Assembly (NCBI GenBank): GCA_030267965.1
Contig: BRYA01000385.1
Span: 2,183 to 66,182 of the forward strand
Direction of reading: 5' to 3'
DNA length: 64,000 nucleotides
DNA from: Triparma columacea
Taxonomy: Eukaryota; Sar; Bolidophyceae; Parmales; Triparmaceae
Shown here: piece by piece, positions 48,905-57,450 of the stretch
Numbering within the stretch: the stretch's first letter is position 1
Layout of the letters: the number at the start of each line of letters is the position of its first letter
Notes under the pieces: generated by a model
Database searches by the model: none
The model's input: only the letters and a program-made list of their open reading frames with translations
Told to the model about the DNA's origin: nothing
Position numbers and translations under genes: made by a program

Positions 48905-49303
48905 ATATCACGCACACACACTCTTCGCACACCTTTTCATCACCCGCACCACCAAAAAATTTACGCCACAAAACCCAATATCCCATCCTCAACATCATCA
49001 AAAGCAAAACAGAATTCTCCAATTTTTTTTGCTCTACGACCACCATAACCTCCCAAAAACGTTCCTCCCACCTTCACTCTATCCCATCTACCCATCCTCC
49101 AAAAACAACCAAATTCCGTCACCATCTACCCGAATTCCACTCCCCAACTCAGAAATTCTTTCATCGCTGAGAGAAATTTTATACCATTTCCAACACATTT
49201 TCACTCCGTATCTTCATCATATCAACATTCAACATAATCGCACACTCTCCAACCGCCACGAACACGTTTATTCCATTTTTCACCCCCAAACAAACCCCTC
49301 ATC

Positions 49304-51175
49304 ATGTCCACTTTCACCACTCCTCCACTTCCTGCCAACGCAACATCCGTTACGCCGCCAAACGCACCAACGGAACCTCCCCTTATCGTAACCGCCACGC
49401 TCATTCAAGATAGCGTCATCGCCCTCATCCAGACCATTCTCTCAAAAGAGTCCTCATGGGATGACTCTACTTCAACCGACGCCAACATAACCGATGCCGC
49501 ACTCGCCACACTCATCGACAAAACTGCCTACACATGCGAGCAGCGCGTCGACACCTTCTACGTCAATTCAATCTGCCCGAAGTCCAGGAACCTACTCGCC
49601 AGCTACGTCACTGGTATTCAAAACCACATCAAGAACCTACGCACAGTCATAGTTCACGAAGTTCAGGAGGATCTTTCACTCTCTGAGCTACTGCTAGTAA
49701 TCGCTCCAGACGAGCCCACCCCCGCACAATCCGTAGCACCCCAAGAAACCATCCTCAACCCCACCCACACCCAGAGTATCCTCAGACATCTTGTCGAGCT
49801 CCACTCAATCTTCGTCCCTACCGCGCGGGAACTCTCAGCCCGGGCTACCCTCGAAACTACCATGAATCCCACCGGCACCGCAGGGCCAACCTCAACAAAC
49901 TCAACCACGACGATCCTCACACCACTTAAACACCTTATCCACGACCTCGCTCAACGCGAAAAGCAGGGCACTCCAGCCCCCTCCTTCCAGTACATGATCG
50001 AAATCATATCTACATGCATCAAAATCAGAACCGGCCTCCTCGACACCCGCGCTCTCAATACAATGCAGAAGGACGTTAACGCGATCCTTAAAGCACTACA
50101 TCTCGACAACTCCAACGCACGCCTACCCAACTCTCACGCTCACAAACTACTAAGCTTCATCTACGACTCTGCCAACGGAACGATGACGGGTCTCATGACC
50201 CAACTTTCCCAACCCGACATCCTCCTCACCCACTTCAACACGCACAAGGAGCGTTCGCCCACGAGCCCCATCTTCAACGAGGCTTCGGCAGCTCCCTTCA
50301 TCCCACCTCCCAGCTACATCAGGAGCTTCCCCGACTTCTACAATTACTTTAACTCTGTCCTCATCATCAACACTCTCACCACCAACTCACATCCAAACAT
50401 ATTCTTCCGCCAGACCCTCGCCATCTACATCGCAACACACACCCCGTTCAAGGACGCTCCCCAGGATCTCATTACCAAGCTTCACAACCTCCTCGTTGGC
50501 TACAACCCCTCCTCTGACCCTTATTTCCACGAAGATATCTCTACACACTCCACAGTCGCAGGACAAAACTCACAGTCCTTCTTCGCCAGAACTCTCTTCG
50601 AGTTCGTTCAACCCAACGCACCCCATAACAAGCCGTGGCCGCACTTCTCGACCACTCCAACCAACCCAACCTACGCATCATCAACCTCCAAGAAATCAGC
50701 ATCCTCAAAATCCTCACCCGCCAAAGCCGACAAACGCACCAACCACCGCTCGAACACTTTCGCTGCGAAACTCGATGCCTTCATCTCCCACCCCAAAATC
50801 AACCAAATCTCAAACAACATCAACTACGATCCCGACCAGCACCCCAGCGACTACGACGAACTTAAGGCACTCTTCACATGGGGAAACGGGGAGCTCATAC
50901 GCAACCCTAACTACGACCCTACCAAACCCATCCTCGACGTCACCAACATCGACATTTCCTCACCGCCCTACAGCAAAATGCACGACGATGCATCCTCCAA
51001 CACACCAGGTAAACCCTGTAACTACGATCTTACCACAGCCTCTTCTTCCCCCAACACCTTGTGCTGCATCCTCCACGGTTTTGGCAACCACGACTCAGCC
51101 AAGTGCCGCGCCCTCGCCGCTCAACGCAACTCCAACAGCCCCTTCATCATGGAGTATAACGACACCCACTCCTGA
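49304..51175 (+). CDS. gag: Retrotransposon Gag
   Basis: 623 aa from ATG 49304 (MSTFTTPPLPANAT), preceded by a leader of about 410 bp rich in A and C. The middle region is alpha-helical capsid-like and lacks recognisable host domains. Near the C-terminus LCCILHGFGNHDSAKC is a variant of the Cys/His knuckle found in algal Copia Gag proteins. The frame ends with TGA at 51173-51175, and the same frame stays open directly after it into the protease region. Gag forms the virus-like particle and packages element RNA. Confidence 0.85.
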   Translation: MSTFTTPPLPANATSVTPPNAPTEPPLIVTATLIQDSVIALIQTILSKESSWDDSTSTDANITDAALATLIDKTAYTCEQRVDTFYVNSICPKSRNLLASYVTGIQNHIKNLRTVIVHEVQEDLSLSELLLVIAPDEPTPAQSVAPQETILNPTHTQSILRHLVELHSIFVPTARELSARATLETTMNPTGTAGPTSTNSTTTILTPLKHLIHDLAQREKQGTPAPSFQYMIEIISTCIKIRTGLLDTRALNTMQKDVNAILKALHLDNSNARLPNSHAHKLLSFIYDSANGTMTGLMTQLSQPDILLTHFNTHKERSPTSPIFNEASAAPFIPPPSYIRSFPDFYNYFNSVLIINTLTTNSHPNIFFRQTLAIYIATHTPFKDAPQDLITKLHNLLVGYNPSSDPYFHEDISTHSTVAGQNSQSFFARTLFEFVQPNAPHNKPWPHFSTTPTNPTYASSTSKKSASSKSSPAKADKRTNHRSNTFAAKLDAFISHPKINQISNNINYDPDQHPSDYDELKALFTWGNGELIRNPNYDPTKPILDVTNIDISSPPYSKMHDDASSNTPGKPCNYDLTTASSSPNTLCCILHGFGNHDSAKCRALAAQRNSNSPFIMEYNDTHS

Positions 51176-54100
51176 AACTCTGCCGCGCCGATACCGACGA
51201 CGACGCCACCCTCGACGGCGCACTCAATAACCGAAACCGCAACCACACCTACAACCCATATCCACGCATATCTTACGCACACTCGCCCAAACTCTTCCGA
51301 CCCTCACCCGGTGATCTACGACACTGGCTCTAACGCTATCATCGCACCTTTTAACACACTTCACGACCGTAAACCTCTCATACATCACATCCCCATCGGC
51401 ACCTCCGCTCAATCCATCGAGCACGCCACCGCCAACAAACCCGCACTCACCGCAACGCACGTAGGAACTCTAAAACTACTCATCCCTCACAACAACCAAA
51501 TTTGGTCGCTCGACAACGCCTACGAGTGCCCGAATGCACACACTATTCTCTTCCCCTTCAACCGAGAGAAAGGGTACTTCGACCCCAACTCTCCCAACAA
51601 ACACGGAACCCTCCACTCACCCCACGGTAACATTTCTCTCTACATAGGAACCCTCAACGTTCCCCAGCTCCACGTAAAAGTAATTCTACCATCACTCACT
51701 TCCAACGCTACGATAACCTCCGATCGTAGACTACGTTCTCACTCCAAAAACGACGCCCCGACACAACCACAACCCACACCTACCGTCCCCGAACTTTCTG
51801 AGTCACCTCCGCAGCCAACGCCACTCCACACACCAACGACTATACCACCTCTCCCACCCCCCGACCCCGACAAACACCAGCAACTGATCGACTACTCCGT
51901 CGCCGCAACAGCTCACGCCACATTAGGTCATCGCAACTACAACGACCTGCAAGATATGTATAAGTTCAACACAATCCGCAATCTGCCAAACATAAAGACT
52001 GTACTCCATCACAACAAAACCCTCCCGTGCCGAGCCTGCATGGCCGGCAACACCCACCGCTCGCCCTCTCCAAAGAAAACCCGAACTCTCACCGTCCCTA
52101 TCGTTCGAAAACGAGTTAGCTTCAGTTTCGACCGACTCACCTCCCCCGACCTTTCCCTCGACGGCCACAAATACGGCCTGATACTAATCGACAATATCAC
52201 CAAAAGAGCCTGGGGATGGCTCCTCAAAACTAAAACTGAACAAGAATTCCTCGACGTGGTCATCGACGGAAAGAACCGAAACCGTGTCTCCATTCTATCA
52301 ATAATCCAAGGTGCTCACTCCCAACTACAACACCTCGAAATCTCCATCCACGATCCACCCAAACTCCCCGAGAACTTTCTCACTCCCATCACCGACCCCA
52401 ACGATAACTCCAATTATTTCCCCACCCACGTCGGCACAACGAACGACCTCGACGCTACTCGCGGCGAACTCGGTTCCGCCGACACCCGCCTCCACACCGA
52501 CAACGAGGACACTTTCTACACAGACCTCGTCGTCAGAAAACTCAACCTCTACGGCGCTACCGTAACCCGAACACCCCCCTACACACCCTCTCGCAACGGC
52601 TTTGTCGAACGCCTTCAAGGCACCCTTGCCTCCATGACCCGCGCAGCCATACAGCACGCCAACGTACCCAAGGCCCTCTGGTCTGACATCTTCATGATGC
52701 AGCTAGTGCATTACAATTGCTGTCTACACTCCTCGCACCGCGAACTGGTGAGAGAAGCCAAACGTAACCCTTCCCACTCCATCCCGGCCGCCCTTCTCAA
52801 AATGAAAGCTCCCATCGAACTCGACACTGGCTACAAACCCGACTACGACCGAACTTACGCACCCTACACACCCGGCTACGCCTGGACTCACAAGGCCCCA
52901 AAGAACCAAACCTACGCGCAAAAACGGAAATGGGACCCGCGAGGCCGACAGGCTATCGTAGCCGGCTACGTGAACCCCAACATGGGTATCCCTTCAAAAA
53001 TCCTCATCCGCTACACCGACGGCCGTCCGCTCAATGAATTAATCAACGATCCTACCTGCGACTTCCATAAACTTCATGAATGCGGCCACTTCAACGCAGA
53101 CCGCACTTTCTCCATAGCTGGGGAAACCTCTATCGCCCAATCCCACAACATTCTCCCACGCAACACTCAAAAGCTCCAAGAGCTTCTTGCACGCCTTCCA
53201 AAAGAACTTCTCGACCACGAACCCTCACACTCTGATGTCATCATCGACAAAAACGCACAATCCACCCTTTCTCGCAACCTCCCGAACACAAGTCACAGCC
53301 ACGGCGGCAGGGGCAGAGGCAGAGGCAGAGGAGGAGGAAGAGGCAGGGGTAGAGGACGAGGACGAGGCAGAGACGGAGGTCGCACCAGTCGCACCTCACC
53401 AGCCACACGCCTCACGCAACTTGAAAGCATCCAACAATCTCTCCCCGCACTACCTCCCACGGCCACAAATCCTCACATCGGCACAACCGACTCGCTCCAC
53501 AATCTGAACTCCAACCTCTCTACAACAGCCAACTCAACTCGAGCGAACAACACCAACAACGTCCGCTTCAACCTCCCTGTTCGATTTAAACACGCCACGC
53601 AAACACTCTTCTTCGATGATCACTCACCTTCATACGGAAGCCTGACCCACAAAACTGAAACAAAACTAGCACCCGCTCCTCGCTTTTCACGAGGTACCGA
53701 GCCCGTCATCCCCACCCACAAACTATCCGATAACTCTCCTACACATCTCTCCGTCATGGACCACATCGCGTCCTGGAACAACTACAACACTCGTCAAGAC
53801 CCTGACACATGCGACTGCGACCAAAACTGCTCATGTCATTACACAGCACTCGACCATTCCGAAAATCTCACCTTCTCCTCCTTCTCAAGACTACGTCACC
53901 CCCGACATGGTCTTCGCGTCGCTCACAACGCAAATCCTCACTCCCCTTACCACGTTCTTTCCCAACTCTCAATCCTCCAAAACATCAACGACATGTACCA
54001 CACCGAACCCTCCGACCCAACCATAACACACTTTAACCACGAGTTAAGTGACTCGAAATTCACGAAGAACAGCATCGAGATCGCGCCCTCCACGCGCAAC

Positions 54101-56242
54101 TTAGCAGACTCCCTCAATTCGTTCACTTCCTTCTTACCACGCGCTCACAACCTATCCTCCAATACCTTCGATTTCAACAAGCAACCAACCGACTCCAATC
54201 AGGCAACTCTCATATCCGACAATGAAAACCCCCACTCAAAACCCACTTCTACGCACTTCCAAACTTCAGACTTCAACGAAGTCAAGGGACTCATTGATTC
54301 CAACGCCTTAGTCCCCATTTCAACCGCCTACGACAACCTCAAGAATTTCACCATCGTCGACGTCATGGTCGTCCGCAAATTCAAACCTACGGACGATCCA
54401 ACATCGTTCACAGCAAAATCCCGGCTCGTTCCACGTGGAGACACCATCGCCTACAGCGATAACACCTCCAATACTGCCCACCTCCAACCCCGCCCTCTAA
54501 CCTACGCACCAACCATCGACGCAATCCCGAAACGAATCTTCTTTAACATCGCCTCTTCTAACGGCGCCAACTGCCAACTCCTCGACTTCACCCAGGCCTT
54601 CGGTCAACCTAAACTCGATCCCAACGGACCACAATACCTCCTCCGTTACCCTCCCCGCTACCGCACCCCCGAAATCGACCAACTTCTCATCAATCATTGT
54701 ACGCAAGACTCTCCCGACGCGCCCACCATTATTCCCTCGAACTCTCACTATATACTACTACGCCTCAATTCCTACCTCTACGGCCTACCCGAAGCCGCAA
54801 GAAAATGGTACCTACTCCTCACCAAACACGTCATGGACCTCGATTACGAGCAACACCCAAGATGGCAATGTTTCTTCAAACGGATCGAACCCGACTCGTC
54901 AGTCTCTTTTCTGATCCTCCACGTCGACGACATCGTCGGAATGAACGACGGATGCCAAGACGACCACATCAGCCAAACCTTTAACGAACTTCGTCAACAC
55001 CTCACCGCTAAGGAGCACACCGACCTCAACGGCTCGTACTTCCTCAACGTCCGCTACATCCAGAACGACGACCGTACCTGGACAGCGGACCAACACTCCT
55101 ACATTGAAAACCTCAGGCTCAAATTTCCCATCTTCCCTCAAACACGCCAGCACCCAACAACCCAGCTCCCCGCCAACTACGACATCGGACTCGGAGGCGA
55201 CAGCACTTGCGAAACCGACGTCCTCGCACTAGAAGAACACTTCAATTTCCAATACTCATCGCTCGCAGGCAGCCTCATTTACTTGCTTGAAACCAGAGAA
55301 GACGTGCGCGCAAGCACCGTCTTCGTCTGCACCCACTCCAAACTACCCGGACGTAAACACTTCCTCGCTATAAATCACCTGCTCAACTACATTTACGAGA
55401 CCAAGCATCTCGTATTCAACTTCGCCAAACGCTACGCGAAAACTCACTCCCTACACGCCCTCACCGAATCCTACCCACCGACTCCTAAAGACCACATAAG
55501 GTACCTCTTCAGCCCACGCCTCGCCAACGGCAAGGCACCAGAGCTTCCTGATGGCCTCCCGCCTAACAAATCAGGCTTCCTCGAAGTGTTCCACTGCTTT
55601 GATGCAGAGCACAAATCACATACAAACGGAAAAGCAATCCTAGCATACGCGATATTCTACGGCAACAGCCTCATCCAATTTAACGTTAAGATTCCCAAAC
55701 TCACGGCACCCGACACCACCTGTGCGGAGGCACAAGCCTCCTCAGCGGGCGCCGCCTCACTATCAAACATTGTGTCAAACCTCGAACTCTTCAACATCTA
55801 CAAACTCGACCGTAGTAACCCACCTCCCACCTTCTGCGACAACAAGAGCCTCGTAGAATGCATAATCAACCACAAAGACACTCCGATCCCACACACCCAA
55901 CCCCACATCCGTCTACACGCGCAACGCCTTCACGACTACCACCGCAACGGCGACACCGCCCTCTCTCACATCTACTCCGCCCTCAACACTTCCGACATCG
56001 GCACCAAGACCCTCCCCAAAATCGCCAATGCCATCCACACAGCCTCACTTCTCAACATGCAACAAACCGACGATAAGTGGTTCACTCGCATACTTCAACC
56101 CATCGCAACTCGCGCAAAACTCGAGCACGACTCCCTCATCGCCATCATCGACGACGCCGATTCTGACTCGAATCCCGACATTGACGACTACGACGTCAAA
56201 ATACCACACCAGCCTTCCCTCTCCCCTCCCGGGGGGGGTTAA
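51176..56242 (+). CDS. pol: Retrotransposon Pol (protease, integrase, reverse transcriptase, RNase H)
   Basis: Open frame of 1688 codons continuing in the same frame as gag after a single TGA, with no conventional ATG near its beginning. In order: aspartic protease (YDTGSNAIIAP); GAG-pre-integrase zinc-binding region (HATLGHRNYNDL, CRACMAGNTH); integrase core with D..D..E in FDRLTSPDLSLDGHKYG, LHTDNEDTF and SRNGFVERLQGTL; a long linker with an RG-rich tract (GGRGRGRGRGGGRGRG); reverse transcriptase with LLDFTQAFGQPKL, SYLYGLPEAARKWY and HVDDIVG, where most Copia elements have YVDD; then RNase H (HCFDAEHKSHTNGKAI, FCDNKSLVECI). The stop is TAA at 56240-56242. Layout and motifs fit the stramenopile Copia (CoDi-like) groups. 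Confidence 0.88.
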   Translation, partial: NSAAPIPTTTPPSTAHSITETATTPTTHIHAYLTHTRPNSSDPHPVIYDTGSNAIIAPFNTLHDRKPLIHHIPIGTSAQSIEHATANKPALTATHVGTLKLLIPHNNQIWSLDNAYECPNAHTILFPFNREKGYFDPNSPNKHGTLHSPHGNISLYIGTLNVPQLHVKVILPSLTSNATITSDRRLRSHSKNDAPTQPQPTPTVPELSESPPQPTPLHTPTTIPPLPPPDPDKHQQLIDYSVAATAHATLGHRNYNDLQDMYKFNTIRNLPNIKTVLHHNKTLPCRACMAGNTHRSPSPKKTRTLTVPIVRKRVSFSFDRLTSPDLSLDGHKYGLILIDNITKRAWGWLLKTKTEQEFLDVVIDGKNRNRVSILSIIQGAHSQLQHLEISIHDPPKLPENFLTPITDPNDNSNYFPTHVGTTNDLDATRGELGSADTRLHTDNEDTFYTDLVVRKLNLYGATVTRTPPYTPSRNGFVERLQGTLASMTRAAIQHANVPKALWSDIFMMQLVHYNCCLHSSHRELVREAKRNPSHSIPAALLKMKAPIELDTGYKPDYDRTYAPYTPGYAWTHKAPKNQTYAQKRKWDPRGRQAIVAGYVNPNMGIPSKILIRYTDGRPLNELINDPTCDFHKLHECGHFNADRTFSIAGETSIAQSHNILPRNTQKLQELLARLPKELLDHEPSHSDVIIDKNAQSTLSRNLPNTSHSHGGRGRGRGRGGGRGRGRGRGRGRDGGRTSRTSPATRLTQLESIQQSLPALPPTATNPHIGTTDSLHNLNSNLSTTANSTRANNTNNVRFNLPVRFKHATQTLFFDDHSPSYGSLTHKTETKLAPAPRFSRGTEPVIPTHKLSDNSPTHLSVMDHIASWNNYNTRQDPDTCDCDQNCSCHYTALDHSENLTFSSFSRLRHPRHGLRVAHNANPHSPYHVLSQLSILQNINDMYHTEPSDPTITHFNHELSDSKFTKNSIEIAPSTRNLADSLNSFTSFLPRAHNLSSNTFDFNKQPTDSNQATLISDNENPHSKPTSTHFQTSDFNEVKGLIDSNALVPISTAYDNLKNFTIVDVMVVRKFKPTDDPTSFTAKSRLVPRGDTIAYSDNTSNTAHLQPRPLTYAPTIDAIPKRIFFNIASSNGANCQLLDFTQAFGQPKLDPNGPQYLLRYPPRYRTPEIDQLLINHCTQDSPDAPTIIPSNSHYILLRLNSYLYGLPEAARKWYLLLTKHVMDLDYEQHPRWQCFFKRIEPDSSVSFLILHVDDIVGMNDGCQDDHISQTFNELRQHLTAKEHTDLNGSYFLNVRYIQNDDRTWTADQHSYIENLRLKFPIFPQTRQHPTTQLPANYDIGLGGDSTCETDVLALEEHFNFQYSSLAGSLIYLLETREDVRASTVFVCTHSKLPGRKHFLAINHLLNYIYETKHLVFNFAKRYAKTHSLHALTESYPPTPKDHIRYLFSPRLANGKAPELPDGLPPNKSGFLEVFHCFDAEHKSHTNGKAILAYAIFYGNSLIQFNVKIPKLTAPDTTCAEAQASSAGAASLSNIVSNLELFNIYKLDRSNPPPTFCDNKSLVECIINHKDTPIPHTQPHIRLHAQRLHDYHRNGDTALSHIYSALNTSDIGTKTLPKIANAIHTASLLNMQQTDDKWFTRILQPIATRAKLEHDSLIAIIDDADSDSNPDIDDYDVKIPHQPSLSPPGGG

Positions 56243-56372
56243 CCCTCGCAACACTTCGCATAATCACTCACTACACAAGGTTCACTCGTCACGCACACTC
56301 GAGTTTCTCCTTTTTTTTTCTTCTTCGAAGACTCCTCTGAGCTCAGCTCCTCTCAGTTACGCCTCGCGCAGC

Positions 56373-56383
56373 ATGGGGGGGGG
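56373..56383 (+). promoter_or_regulatory. Polypurine tract
   Basis: ATGGGGGGGGG directly before the 3' LTR, where plus-strand priming is expected. Confidence 0.8.
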
Positions 56384-56462
56384 TGTCAGATGTCCACTCA
56401 GTAATAATCTTCACCCACATCTAAATCTCAATCTCAGAGTTTCTTTACCATCATCTCTGACA
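56384..56462 (+). repeat. 3' LTR
   Basis: 79 bp, identical to the 5' LTR, followed by the AATTT target duplication (56463-56467). Confidence 0.95.
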
Positions 56463-56483
56463 AATTTTCAATTTTGACTTCAA

Positions 56484-57353
56484 TCACCCCTTGTCCTCGT
56501 CGTCTCCTAATGCCCACCTCCCCTTCAATTCCCCCCACTTATTGCCCCCATTCGTTCTCTTCCCCATGACCTCCCTTCCCTGCATCTCCCCGACCTGGCT
56601 CCACCCGTAGTCCTCGTAGACGCCCTTTAGCTTCCCTCCCCCCACCCTGTCGTCAAGCACACAAACAACCCCGTCCCCTCCGACCCCCCCCACCACAGCC
56701 GCCGCGACGCACGACATAACGTAACCCGGTTTCCACCTCCCTCCGAGGATCCCTCCCCCCCATAAGGATCCTCTTTTTTCCTCCGTCGTCACCATATATA
56801 TCATTGCTCCTGCGTCGTCGAAATCTTCCCCGTAATCCATAAGCCCAGTCTGAATTCCCACCCGCCCCTCCACGCCGTCCTCGCCCAACAGTCTGTGCGG
56901 AGAGCAACACAGGGGCCAAGTAATGGGAAGGTGGAGGTGTCAGCCTGCAGGAACTTACCCCTAGCCGCCAACACGTCCAACGATACACGACAAAGAACCC
57001 CCCACTAGATAATGCAACCGATTGCACAGTTCATGTTGCTCTTCTCGACAGTCTTCTCCTTGTGAAAAAATGTTTCTTCGGGTCCTCCCCCTCCCCCCTC
57101 CTCCTCACCTTATCTCCACCTCCCCGTCCCATTCTGACGGCAATGCCGACCCTAAGTCTTTAAGTGCTATACATTTGGACTCTCTCTTAAGGATAACCAT
57201 GCTCAGTGGGAGTAAAGGATTGACTTCGAGTCGGGCTGGTAGGAACGAAAATTGTAATTCCTTTATTTCTGCGAATCTTGGGACGCCAATTTGCAAGCCT
57301 TCCACAACAACTAGGATTCCTAAAAGAAAAAGAAGGAGGACCTCCAACCTCAT
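56484..57353 (-). CDS. Putative secreted protein, gene model unresolved
   Basis: First exon 57109-57353 starts MRLEVLLLFLLGILVVVEGL, a strong signal peptide, and ends phase 2 at a GTGAGG donor. The last exon (from about 56890 to the TGA at 56484) reads LLGEDGVEGRVGIQTGLMDY, GAMIYMVTTEEKRG, then GYVMSCVAAAVVGGVGGDGV and a Gly/Lys-rich end. A middle exon between about 56963 and 57080 (NIFSQGEDCREEQHELC) fits the phases, but the only good donor (GGG|GTAAGT) leaves an in-frame TAG two bases before it. So either the splice sites differ from my choice or the gene is damaged. No family recognised. The stop codon is only 17 bp from the retrotransposon target duplication. Confidence 0.45.
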
Positions 57354-57450
57354 TCCGGCAAATGAGTAAATTTACAACCTCAACCTTGTTCCTTTGTTGG
57401 CTCGAAAATATTTTTAGTCTCCCATATTTTCTTTACAAACACAAAAGGGA

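Larger units (their letters stand above)
48813..56462 (+). mobile_element. Complete Ty1/Copia-type LTR retrotransposon with 79-bp LTRs
   Basis: Identical 79-bp LTRs (48813-48891, 56384-56462) start TGTCAGATG and end TCTGACA, forming a TGTCAGA/TCTGACA inverted end pair. They are flanked by a 5-bp target duplication AATTT (48808-48812 and 56463-56467). Internal order is gag, protease, integrase, RT, RNase H, which is the Copia order. Identical LTRs and intact frames point to a recent insertion. The LTRs are unusually short for Copia elements, where a few hundred bp is usual. Confidence 0.95.
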
